Below are positions 8,847-15,502 of a stretch of DNA of 24,016 bases, piece by piece. Numbering within the stretch: the first letter of the stretch is position 1; each line of letters opens with the position of its first letter. Made by a program: the position numbers and the translations under genes. This DNA is from an uncultured Eubacteriales bacterium (GTDB lineage Bacteria > Bacillota > Clostridia > Christensenellales > Borkfalkiaceae). The stretch covers positions 1 through 24,016 of the forward strand of contig CABQND010000032.1 in the NCBI GenBank assembly GCA_902465495.1, read 5' to 3'. The notes beneath the pieces were generated by a model, which was not told the DNA's origin, did not search any database, and was given only the letters and a program-made list of their open reading frames with translations.

Positions 8847-9392
8847 ATGGATTATTCCTTTAATGTGTACAATAAATTAGCTGCTTCCGGAATTGTTATG
8901 GCAATCGACCATTATCTCAACCAGAAAACCGGAACTCCTGTTGTAATCTGTATCGGATCCGATCTTGCGATCGGGGACAGTCTCGGTCCGATCTGCGGCA
9001 CCTTACTCAGCGAACGTAAAGCTCCGAACGTATTTGTTTACGGAACATTAAAATCGACCATAACCGCAAAAGAAGCGCGTTATATCAATGATTTCTTGCG
9101 CGAAACGCACCCGCAAAGCCCCGTGATCGCCATTGATGCAGCCGTCGGCGATGCAGGGGATATCGGATTGATTAAAGTGATCGGTAACGGCGTCAAACCG
9201 GGAGCGGGCGCAAATAAAAAATTTGCGCGTATCGGAGACGTCGGAATTATGGGAATTGTTGCCGAAAAATCGCTATTCAATTATTCCTTGCTGAATCTTA
9301 CCCGTCTGAATCTTGTTTATAAAATGGCTGATATTATTGCCGACGCCATTGCCACGTATACGGCACCGCATGATTTAAAACAAGTTATTTAA
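8847..9392 (+). CDS. yyaC: YyaC family sporulation protein (DUF1256, GPR-like fold)
   Basis: The 181-aa protein matches the YyaC/DUF1256 family, related to the spore protease GPR. Conserved features are the IGSDLAIGDSLGPICG segment at about residues 32-47, FVYGTL near 59-64, VIAIDAAVGD near 92-101 and KPGAGANKKFARIGD near 117-131. The length is typical. GAGG sits 5 bases before the ATG. In B. subtilis yyaC lies near the origin beside the parAB (soj-spo0J) region, and here it flanks the candidate origin opposite parAB, so the neighbourhood is partly conserved. The family is tied to spore formation, so the organism probably sporulates or descends from spore formers. Substrate and cleavage activity are not established from the sequence. 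Confidence 0.9.
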   Translation: MDYSFNVYNKLAASGIVMAIDHYLNQKTGTPVVICIGSDLAIGDSLGPICGTLLSERKAPNVFVYGTLKSTITAKEARYINDFLRETHPQSPVIAIDAAVGDAGDIGLIKVIGNGVKPGAGANKKFARIGDVGIMGIVAEKSLFNYSLLNLTRLNLVYKMADIIADAIATYTAPHDLKQVI

Positions 9393-9487
9393 AAACACGT
9401 ATTTTTCCTCAAAAAAATCAACTTTTGCTTTGATTTATACCTTTTTTTGCTGCAATCTTACCCGACACAATCAATGCCTGTAAAGCC

Positions 9488-9503
9488 TGTTTCATGAGAA
9501 ACA
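9488..9503. promoter_or_regulatory. degenerate parS-like half-palindrome
   Basis: TGTTTCATGAGAAACA has perfect TGTTTC/GAAACA arms around an ATGA centre. It differs from canonical parS at two positions (8 and 10). It could be a weak ParB site or coincidence. Confidence 0.35.
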
Positions 9504-9571
9504 AATAATTTTTTGTTTGTTGTATCTTGCTCATCTGAACCTTATTCTTGATAGTTTGATCAAATATAATA

Positions 9572-9615
9572 AACGTCCCCGGATAGGCGCAAATATGCGC
9601 CTGTCCGGGGACGTT
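9572..9615. terminator. strong hairpin between convergent genes
   Basis: Long arms AACGTCCCCGGA-AGGCGC and GCGCCT-TCCGGGGACGTT enclose a short loop, with a single mismatch. There is only a weak T run on either strand. It sits between yyaC (plus) and the zinc-ribbon gene (minus), so a bidirectional terminator is the likely role. Confidence 0.7.
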
Positions 9616-9652
9616 CTTGTATCAAAATTTTTCAAATGTATTTTCAGATCAA

Positions 9653-10147
9653 TTATTTTCGGGGAGCAGGTGATCCGCAATAGGGGCAATTGGAAGATGT
9701 TCCTTTCGTATAGGAATATTTTGCTCCGCAGGCAGGGCATTCGACGGCATATTCCTTTTCCGTAAGCGCCTGATTTTCGTTGAGAGCGATGCCGTCCGCG
9801 GTGCGGATATATCCGACAAGATACCCTTTGGAAAAACATTCGTTGATGCGGTTATGTACCTCTTTTTCGGAGATTCCGAGCTGCATGGAAAGTTCGCGTT
9901 CGGTATAGAGATGTTCTTCGGTGACGGCGCGAATGAGCCTGCGAAGAGAAGCTTTTCCCGAATACATGCCCCACGCGACGGGGCAGCCGTAAAAGCCGCC
10001 GGCAAGGCAGGCGATGCCGATCGCCCAGACGGCAGGTTGACCGATGGAAAGCCCGACGCCGAGCAATACCCCGCCCAAAGGCAACGCAAACGTCAACAAC
10101 AGCGCAACGACCAAACTTTTTTTTACTGCGCGATTTATAGCATTCAT
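9653..10147 (-). CDS. two-helix membrane protein with winged-helix-like region and C-terminal zinc ribbon
   Basis: The chosen ATG at 10147 has AGGTGAG 5 bases upstream; a longer frame to 10207 would include the promoter's -10 and is rejected. The 164-aa product has two hydrophobic segments (about 11-33 and 38-60), then a charged region at about 68-125 with a helix-turn-helix flavour (ERELSMQLGISEKEVHNRIN). It ends in a four-cysteine zinc ribbon, CPAC and CPYC about 17 residues apart. I do not recognise a named family. It is divergently transcribed from the SPFH operon at 10363, whose first protein also ends in zinc ribbons, so a shared role in envelope stress is plausible but inferred. Confidence 0.85.
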   Translation of the reverse strand: MNAINRAVKKSLVVALLLTFALPLGGVLLGVGLSIGQPAVWAIGIACLAGGFYGCPVAWGMYSGKASLRRLIRAVTEEHLYTERELSMQLGISEKEVHNRINECFSKGYLVGYIRTADGIALNENQALTEKEYAVECPACGAKYSYTKGTSSNCPYCGSPAPRK

Positions 10148-10196
10148 ATTCTCACCTCGTGCGCACCGCAAATTCTGCGGACATTTTTTCGTGATA

Positions 10197-10225
10197 AGTA
10201 TATTCAAAAAAAATTACACTGTCAA
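10197..10225 (-). promoter_or_regulatory. promoter of the zinc-ribbon membrane gene
   Basis: On the minus strand: -35 TTGACA (10220-10225), 17-base spacer, -10 TATACT (10197-10202). Transcription starts near 10190. A small CCGCA/TGCGG hairpin lies in the leader at about 10167-10181. Confidence 0.85.
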
Positions 10226-10276
10226 CTGTTTTTTTCGGATGCAAGGCAGTTTTATTGTTCTGTTTTTTCTGCTCCC

Positions 10277-10305
10277 TTGACATATTCGCACAAATATGGT
10301 ATAGT
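10277..10305 (+). promoter_or_regulatory. promoter of the SPFH operon
   Basis: -35 TTGACA (10277-10282), 17-base spacer, -10 TATAGT (10300-10305). Transcription starts near 10312. It lies back to back with the divergent promoter at 10197-10225, with 51 bp between the two -35 boxes. Confidence 0.87.
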
Positions 10306-10362
10306 ATGAACATAGGGGATCGGACCCCATCAGAATTTTTTGTAAAGGCAGGTACGGAAACA

Positions 10363-11400
10363 ATGGCTCTTTTGAAAGTGATCGAATGGGCGGACAATAC
10401 GTCCGATACCATTGTACATAAGGTAGACATGAAAAACAACCAGATCAACCGCGGATCGGCGCTGACGGTGCGGGAGAGTCAGGTTGCGATTTTCTGCGAC
10501 AAGGGGCGCATGGCGGACGTATTTTTGCCCGGATTTTATAAACTGGACACAGATTCGCTGCCCGTCATCACCAAACTTCTGAGCTGGAAATACGGCTTTG
10601 AGACGCCGTACAAATCGGATGTCTATTTTGTCAACACGAAGCAATTCACGAATCTGAAATGGGGGACAGCGAATCCGATCATGATCCGCGACGCCGATTA
10701 CGGTGCTGTGCGCGTGCGCGCATACGGCACGTACGCATTCCGCGTCAAGGATGCATTTGTATTCATGCAGGAATTATCGGGGACGCACTCTTCATTTTCA
10801 ACGCAGGACATCACGGGCTATATCCGGAGCATTCTGGTGATGGGTATTTCGGATGCGATCGGTGAGAGCGGCATTCCCGTGCTGGATATGGCGGCGAACC
10901 TCATGGAGATGAGCGCGACGGTCAAAAAATCGCTGGCGCAGCGCTTCGAAGTGATGGGGCTGGAACTGACGGGCTTCAACTTTGAAAGTTTTTCTCTCCC
11001 GCCCGAACTGGAAAAAGCGCTGGACGAAAGCACGCGTCTTGGCATGATGCGCAAGAATATCGACGTCTACACGCAGCTTGCACAGGCGGATGCGCTCAAA
11101 GAAGCGGCCAAAAATCCAGGCGCTGCCGGCGGCACCATGGGTGCAGGGATCGGCATGGGCATGGGACTGGGCATGGGCCAGATGTTTGCCAATATGCAGC
11201 AGAATATGGCAAATTCCGCGCAAAACAACGCGGCACAATCTTCGGCAAAGCATTGTACCAACTGCGGTGCCGCGATCTCGGGCAAGGCGAAATTCTGCCC
11301 TGAATGCGGCCAGCCCGTCGCGAGCGGCTGTCCCAATTGCGGCGCAAATGTGCCCGCAAAAGCAAAATTCTGCCCCGAATGCGGCGCCAAACTGCGCTGA
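10363..11400 (+). CDS. SPFH-domain protein with C-terminal zinc ribbons (YdjI-like)
   Basis: SPFH proteins form membrane-associated scaffolds; B. subtilis YdjI, the likely relative, recruits the phage-shock protein PspA. The 345-aa protein has an SPFH domain at about residues 20-215 (family often annotated virion core protein-like), then a helical stretch ending near 260. A Gly/Met-rich linker at about 262-280 follows (GMGMGLGMGQMF). The C-terminus is a double zinc ribbon with eight cysteines in four CxxC pairs (298/301, 312/315, 323/326, 337/340). The frame is open back to 10255, but the promoter at 10277-10305 rules that out; ATG 10363 gives the expected MALLKVIEW start. It heads a three-gene operon. 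No pspA is visible in the window. Confidence 0.9.
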   Translation: MALLKVIEWADNTSDTIVHKVDMKNNQINRGSALTVRESQVAIFCDKGRMADVFLPGFYKLDTDSLPVITKLLSWKYGFETPYKSDVYFVNTKQFTNLKWGTANPIMIRDADYGAVRVRAYGTYAFRVKDAFVFMQELSGTHSSFSTQDITGYIRSILVMGISDAIGESGIPVLDMAANLMEMSATVKKSLAQRFEVMGLELTGFNFESFSLPPELEKALDESTRLGMMRKNIDVYTQLAQADALKEAAKNPGAAGGTMGAGIGMGMGLGMGQMFANMQQNMANSAQNNAAQSSAKHCTNCGAAISGKAKFCPECGQPVASGCPNCGANVPAKAKFCPECGAKLR

Positions 11401-11421
11401 TCGTTTGAAAGGAGGATCATT

Positions 11422-11817
11422 ATGTCACCTGAACAAATTTTAATCGTCATTCTTGCCGCCGTCTGTGCAGTGCTTCTCATTGCAGTGATCGCGCTGGGGA
11501 TCAAATATTCCCGCATTCGCCGCGGTCACGGCTCCGCAGACGTCATCGACGGCGTGCGCTATTCCAAAAAAGAGGATGATTCGCCCGTCACGCACCGCGT
11601 GGGGGATATCATCCTTACGCAGGGCAAAACATACACCGCCGGAAAGGACGGCGATCTTTTGCCGGGAAATTACACTGTGCTTGCCGCGGGAGAATCTGCG
11701 ATGCAATTTAAATTGCGCCTCGGAAAGTACGTCCGCGACTACGCACACGGCGATACCATTGTGCTCGGTGACGGTCAGACTGTCTGCGCCGTTTCCTGCA
11801 ACGTCATCCTGCGCTGA
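11422..11817 (+). CDS. single-pass membrane protein of unknown function
   Basis: I do not recognise a family. The 131-aa protein has one N-terminal membrane helix (about 6-28), a short basic stretch (KYSRIRRG), then a soluble domain of about 85 residues. That domain is rich in Gly, Asp and beta-prone sequence (GDIILTQGKTYTAGKDGDLLPGNY), suggesting a small all-beta fold. GGAGG lies 7 bases before the ATG. It starts 21 bp after the SPFH stop and precedes a multi-helix membrane protein by 25 bp, so the three are almost surely one operon. A role alongside the SPFH protein in membrane organisation is inferred from context only. Confidence 0.85.
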   Translation: MSPEQILIVILAAVCAVLLIAVIALGIKYSRIRRGHGSADVIDGVRYSKKEDDSPVTHRVGDIILTQGKTYTAGKDGDLLPGNYTVLAAGESAMQFKLRLGKYVRDYAHGDTIVLGDGQTVCAVSCNVILR

Positions 11818-11842
11818 CGCGCATCTTTTGGGGAGGTCCATT

Positions 11843-12295
11843 ATGAGTAAAAAACTTTTTGTTCGTCTGCTCGTGGCGCTGTCGTTTTTGATCGCAGCGG
11901 TACTGTTTCTGTTGTCCGTGCTCGACGTCGAACCGTTTACCGACTTTTCCGCTTCCTGGGCGGGCGTCATTTTTGCGGGGATCAGCGGCCTTGCGCTCCT
12001 CTTTTCCGCGATCGGCACCAAAAATTCCGTTCAGCTGAAAAAATTGCAGATCGCCCTCAGCGCGGCGCTTCTTGCCGTGGCGGCACTCTGCCTGATCTTT
12101 GCCCTCGCTTTGCCCGAAAACCTGATTCTGCCCATCATTCTCGTCGTTCTGGCCGCTATGCTCGTGCTCGGTGTGCTCATCACAGGAGGGAAAAAATGGG
12201 ACGAAGGCGACAACCACAAAGCCGGTTATAAAAACTACTACCAGCGCAAAGCTGAAGAGGAAAAAAACAAACAAGACGATACCGACGGCGAATAA
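11843..12295 (+). CDS. four-helix integral membrane protein of unknown function
   Basis: The ATG at 11843 has GGGGAGG 7 bases upstream; the frame stays open further left, into the preceding gene, but without a ribosome site. The 150-aa product has four hydrophobic segments (about 7-26, 37-59, 67-91 and 94-116) and a charged C-terminal tail rich in Lys, Glu and Asp. It is not assigned to a named family. It is the last gene of the SPFH operon, followed about 80 bp later by a strong terminator. A complex with the two upstream products is plausible but not shown. Confidence 0.85.
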   Translation: MSKKLFVRLLVALSFLIAAVLFLLSVLDVEPFTDFSASWAGVIFAGISGLALLFSAIGTKNSVQLKKLQIALSAALLAVAALCLIFALALPENLILPIILVVLAAMLVLGVLITGGKKWDEGDNHKAGYKNYYQRKAEEEKNKQDDTDGE

Positions 12296-12372
12296 TCTGC
12301 CAAACGGTGCGCCTTTGCCGCATACGCTTTGCAACGGTGCGGCCGATACCGTGCTGTCTGTATGATACGATC

Positions 12373-12409
12373 AAACCCGCGGAACGAATTCGTTCCGCGG
12401 GTTTTTTTA
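12373..12409 (+). terminator. terminator of the SPFH operon
   Basis: A perfect 14-bp stem, AAACCCGCGGAACG (12373-12386) paired with 12391-12404, encloses an AATT loop and runs into seven T residues on the plus strand. A textbook intrinsic terminator. The rest of 12296-12590 shows no gene. Confidence 0.95.
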
Positions 12410-12590
12410 TACTGTAACATGGAATCGTTGTTTTTCCGCCGCAAAGGCACCTCTACAGGGTCTTACGTATCTTTCCGATATCTTCCTTGCAGCATTCGTT
12501 TTACCGTTTTCAGCTCGTTTTACGGGCATTTTTTGAAATATGAATTATCCGATCGGAATACATCTTTTTTATGTGTTTTTCAATAACGAT

Positions 12591-13985
12591 TTAAGCGAGG
12601 TTCGTTTGCCGGGCGGGCATATCTTTCCACTGTGCCCGTTTTTCCTTTTTGCGCACGATGAACAATGAAACGGTATGCACGAGCACGGTCGCAAACCAGC
12701 TGATCGGATAGGAAAGATAGAGCACGAGCAAGGTACGGTTTACGGCAAAATAGGTGAAGATATATACGATACGCACGCCGCACACGCCGGCGATCGAAAC
12801 GCACATCGGCAGGAAGGAATATCCTCTGCCGCGCAGATTTCCGACGAGTACATCCATGATCCCGCACAGACAATAAGTCGTACAGGTAACGCTGAGCCGT
12901 CGCACGCCGATCTCAATGACTTCGGGAGTCGTTGTATAAATGCGCATGACATACGCGCCCAACAAATAGGCCCCGAATCCCAGTACCAGTCCGATCACGG
13001 TTACCGCCAGCAAGCTGTCGAGCAGGCTCACGTCCATATTTTTTCGCAGGCGCGCGCCGTAATTCTGGCCCGTAAAGGTAAGGCACGCCTGCGAAACGGA
13101 ATTCATTGCCGTGTAAACAAATCCTTCGATGTTCGCCGCGTCCGCATTGGCGGTGATCGCCACTTCCCCGAAGCCGTTGATCGAGGACTGAATGATCACG
13201 TTGGAAAGGGAAAAAATACAGCCCTGAATGCCCGCGGGAAGCCCGATGCGCAAGATATCGAAAAGGGCGTCTTTATGGATGCGCAGAGAGCGCAGACGCA
13301 CCTTGCAGTGCCCTTGCAGGCGCATCAGATGGATAAGCACGAGGGTAGAGGAGATCATCTGCGCAATGATGGTGCCGAGCGCTACGCCCGCAACGTCCAT
13401 TTTGCACACGACCACGAAAAAGATGTTCAGCCCGACGTTGGAGACGCCCGCCGCACAAAGATAGAGCAGCGGGGTTTTGGAATCGCCGCGCGCGCGGCAC
13501 AGCGATGAGCCGAAATTGTATAAAAGATTGAAGGGCATGCCCGCAAAATAAATTTTCAAATACAGCGTGGAAAGGGGCAAAACATTGTCCTGCGGCACAT
13601 TCATCCAAATGAGAAAATACCGCGAAAAAAAGACCCCGATCAAGGCAAGAACCGCCCCGCCGATCAGGCTCAGCAATATGGCAGTATGCACCACGCGATC
13701 CAGCCGTTCTTCGTTTTTGGCGCCGATCCAGCGCGCCGCGGCAGTACACGATCCCACCGACAGCCCGACAAACAGATTGACCGTCAAATTGATGAGCGAA
13801 CCGACCGAACCCACCGCGCCCGCCGATACATCACTCGCAAAATGCCCCAAAACAATGATGTCGGAGGCATTGTACAACAGCTGCAAAATGCCCGTCAGCA
13901 TGATGGGAAGGGAAAACAAAACGATCTTCCACAAAAGGGGACGGGAGCACATATCCAGTTCTTTTTTTGTCCGAACCGTACTCAT
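12591..13985 (-). CDS. MATE family efflux transporter
   Basis: MATE proteins export drugs or metabolites using sodium or proton gradients. With the ATG at 13985 the product is 464 aa with about twelve hydrophobic helices, the usual size. The N-terminal KELDMCSRPLLWKIVLFSLP followed by LQLLYNASDIIVLGHF is characteristic of the NorM/DinF-like branch. A frame open to 14006 would lie within the promoter and is rejected. The -10 TATAAT ends 7 bases before this ATG, so the mRNA is probably leaderless. An internal ATG at 13952 has no good ribosome site and would cut off the conserved KELDM. Substrate is unknown. A truncated second MATE lies at 20453. Confidence 0.93.
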   Translation of the reverse strand: MSTVRTKKELDMCSRPLLWKIVLFSLPIMLTGILQLLYNASDIIVLGHFASDVSAGAVGSVGSLINLTVNLFVGLSVGSCTAAARWIGAKNEERLDRVVHTAILLSLIGGAVLALIGVFFSRYFLIWMNVPQDNVLPLSTLYLKIYFAGMPFNLLYNFGSSLCRARGDSKTPLLYLCAAGVSNVGLNIFFVVVCKMDVAGVALGTIIAQMISSTLVLIHLMRLQGHCKVRLRSLRIHKDALFDILRIGLPAGIQGCIFSLSNVIIQSSINGFGEVAITANADAANIEGFVYTAMNSVSQACLTFTGQNYGARLRKNMDVSLLDSLLAVTVIGLVLGFGAYLLGAYVMRIYTTTPEVIEIGVRRLSVTCTTYCLCGIMDVLVGNLRGRGYSFLPMCVSIAGVCGVRIVYIFTYFAVNRTLLVLYLSYPISWFATVLVHTVSLFIVRKKEKRAQWKDMPARQTNLA

Positions 13986-13992
13986 GACTACC

Positions 13993-14020
13993 ATTATAGC
14001 ACGCACCCGCCAAAAGTCAA
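13993..14020 (-). promoter_or_regulatory. promoter of the MATE gene, start site at the ATG
   Basis: On the minus strand: -35 TTGACT (14015-14020), 16-base spacer, -10 TATAAT (13993-13998). The predicted transcription start (13984-13986) coincides with the ATG at 13985. Confidence 0.85.
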
Positions 14021-14023
14021 AGA

Positions 14024-14056
14024 AAAAAGCCGCCTTTTAAAAAGTTGCGGCTTTTT
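14024..14056. terminator. bidirectional hairpin upstream of the MATE promoter
   Basis: Arms AAAAAGCCGC (14024-14033) and GCGGCTTTTT (14047-14056) give T runs on both strands. It would stop minus-strand read-through into the MATE promoter region and lies 4 bp from the -35. Confidence 0.75.
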
Positions 14057-14059
14057 CTT

Positions 14060-14143
14060 TCATTCCTGTTTCTTTTCCTGTTCGGCCGCGTTTTCTTCCG
14101 CCGCCAAAATTCCGTTCAGCACCGATTTTTTTTGTTTAAACAT
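14060..14143 (-). CDS. possible 27-aa small protein
   Basis: The minus-strand frame reads MFKQKKSVLNGILAAEEN and ends in a Glu/Gln/Lys-rich tail, followed at once by a hairpin terminator (14024-14056). The composition is protein-like and helical, and it sits neatly between two terminators. Against it, there is no clear ribosome site or promoter, and the upstream hairpin at 14155-14186 would separate it from the DUF2188 gene. It may be a decayed gene end or chance. No function can be suggested. Confidence 0.3.
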   Translation of the reverse strand: MFKQKKSVLNGILAAEENAAEQEKKQE

Positions 14144-14154
14144 TGCTGAAATAC

Positions 14155-14186
14155 AAAAAAGAAGCCGAGGTCGGCTCCTTTTTTGT
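14155..14186. terminator. terminator after the DUF2188 gene
   Basis: AGCCGA and TCGGCT arms around a GG loop are flanked by A and T runs of six on both sides, so it can act on either strand. It follows the DUF2188 stop at 14200 by 14 bp on the minus strand. Confidence 0.85.
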
Positions 14187-14199
14187 TTTCTTTTTTGAT

Positions 14200-14451
14200 T
14201 CAATATTTTTGTTTGCGCAATTTTCCGTCTTTTTTATGGATGGAAATGCTTCCGTCCTGATTGACGGCGAGCTTTTTCGCATACGCGATCGCTTCCGCCT
14301 GTGTATCGAACAGCTTGATCGCTTTTTCGCCGCCCGCAAACTTGACCTGCCATTTTCCGTCCGCGCGCTTTGCCACATGATAATTGCGCGCACGCTCCTT
14401 TTCTTCCGCCGTTTCCGTTTTCTTGGACTGTTTTTCCTCTTTCGCAGCCAT
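14200..14451 (-). CDS. DUF2188 domain protein
   Basis: The 83-aa protein has a Lys/Glu-rich N-terminal tail (residues 1-20) followed by a compact DUF2188 domain. Recognisable landmarks are YHVAKRADGKWQVKF near 24-38, the aromatic F48 with DTQAEAIAYAKKLA at 49-62, and GSISIHKKDGKLRKQ near 67-81. Small DUF2188 proteins are widespread in bacteria and their role is unknown; the alternation of basic residues suggests a nucleic-acid-binding possibility, which is speculation. A promoter and GGGG-type ribosome site precede it and a terminator follows, so it is a single-gene unit. Confidence 0.9.
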   Translation of the reverse strand: MAAKEEKQSKKTETAEEKERARNYHVAKRADGKWQVKFAGGEKAIKLFDTQAEAIAYAKKLAVNQDGSISIHKKDGKLRKQKY

Positions 14452-14473
14452 ATTTTTACCCCTTTTTTTCTTT

Positions 14474-14502
14474 ATTGTACCACTTTTTGCGGCATTTCAC
14501 AA
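14474..14502 (-). promoter_or_regulatory. promoter of the DUF2188 gene
   Basis: On the minus strand: -35 TTGTGA (14497-14502), 17-base spacer, -10 TACAAT (14474-14479), about 22 bases before the ATG at 14451. Confidence 0.65.
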
Positions 14503-14540
14503 TGTTTTTTTGTAAAATTTCACTGTTTTCGCTCTTTTTT

Positions 14541-14580
14541 TGCATAAAAACAGCCGCCTCGCTGCTTGCAAGACGGCTGT
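14541..14580 (-). terminator. terminator after jag
   Basis: On the minus strand ACAGCCG pairs with CGGCTGT, with an inner CTTGC/GCGAG stem, followed by TTTTT. It lies just past the jag stop (14588) and ends the dnaN-to-jag gene group. Confidence 0.88.
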
Positions 14581-14587
14581 GTTGCCT

Positions 14588-15502
14588 TTATTCTTCGTCC
14601 TTTTTCTCTTCTGCGGGTTTATTCGCCAAATCGTTGCTGTTTCCGAGGAAGGTCCCGAAATAGGGTTGTCTTTTGGAACGGGGAAGTCCGCTTGCGCGCT
14701 CGCGCCCGCCGTCTCTGCGATCGCGATCAAAACTGCCCTTGCGCCGTTCGCCGTTTTCTTCACCTTCTCTGCGGTCGCGGCTGTACGGCTTGTCGCCGAA
14801 ACGCTTTTCGCGATTGAATCCGCCTTTTTTGTCACCGTACCGGCCCTTTCCGCCGCGGCGCTCGGGACGATCCGATCCCGGACGCAGGTTGTTGGGTACC
14901 ACTACAATGTAGCGATTGGGTTCTTTGCCTTCGCTCACCGTCTTGACTTCGGTGCTCTCCGAAAGCGTCGAATGTATGATGCGGCGCTCATACGGGCTCA
15001 TGGGTTCGAGACAGACTTTCCTGCCTGTGCGCACCGCTTTTTCCGCCAATTTATTTGCCAGCCTTTTGAGCGTCAGTTCGCGCTTTTCACGATAGTTTTC
15101 ACAATCGACTACGACGCGTTCGTATTCTTCTCTGCCGATATTTGCGACCGCTCCCGCAAGCACCTGCAATGCGTCGAGCATTTCGCCTCTGTGTCCGATC
15201 ACGGCATAGGTAGTAGGGGTGACTACGTTGATCTTCGTATTTTCTCCGCTCTCATCCAGTTCGGTCGTCGCGGTAATGTTCAAAAGCGAGAACATCCCGT
15301 CCAAAAATTCCTGCGCTCGTTCGCCGTCCGTACGCTTTTTGCCGATTTGTACGCGCGCCTTTACGCCCTTCGAAAAAATTCCGCCCTTTTTTCCTTCTTC
15401 CAGTACGACCACTTCCGCTTCCTCGCGCGCAAGGCCGAGCGTGCGGAGCCCCTCGTCGATCGCTTCTTCCACCGTCTTCCCGGTAAATTCATAGCCTGTC
15501 AT
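14588..15502 (-). CDS. jag: Jag/KhpB RNA-binding protein with RG-rich tail
   Basis: Jag (KhpB, EloR) is a cytoplasmic RNA-binding protein linked to cell elongation and often encoded next to yidC. The 304-aa protein has a Jag_N domain (about 1-50: YEFTGKTVEEAIDEGLRTLG and KGGIFSKG), a KH domain (about 75-150, GHRGEMLDALQVL) and an R3H domain (about 155-222, with PMSPYERRIIHSTL). The last 80 or so residues are a low-complexity tail rich in Arg, Gly, Asp and Lys with repeated RDRR/RRGG-type units, longer than the usual protein, which ends soon after R3H. The ATG overlaps the yidC stop by 4 bp, so translation is coupled. Confidence 0.95.
   Translation of the reverse strand: MTGYEFTGKTVEEAIDEGLRTLGLAREEAEVVVLEEGKKGGIFSKGVKARVQIGKKRTDGERAQEFLDGMFSLLNITATTELDESGENTKINVVTPTTYAVIGHRGEMLDALQVLAGAVANIGREEYERVVVDCENYREKRELTLKRLANKLAEKAVRTGRKVCLEPMSPYERRIIHSTLSESTEVKTVSEGKEPNRYIVVVPNNLRPGSDRPERRGGKGRYGDKKGGFNREKRFGDKPYSRDRREGEENGERRKGSFDRDRRDGGRERASGLPRSKRQPYFGTFLGNSNDLANKPAEEKKDEE

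Noticed and set aside
10255..10362. N-terminal extension of the SPFH protein
   Set aside because: It contains the operon's -35 and -10; the ATG at 10363 gives the family's normal start.
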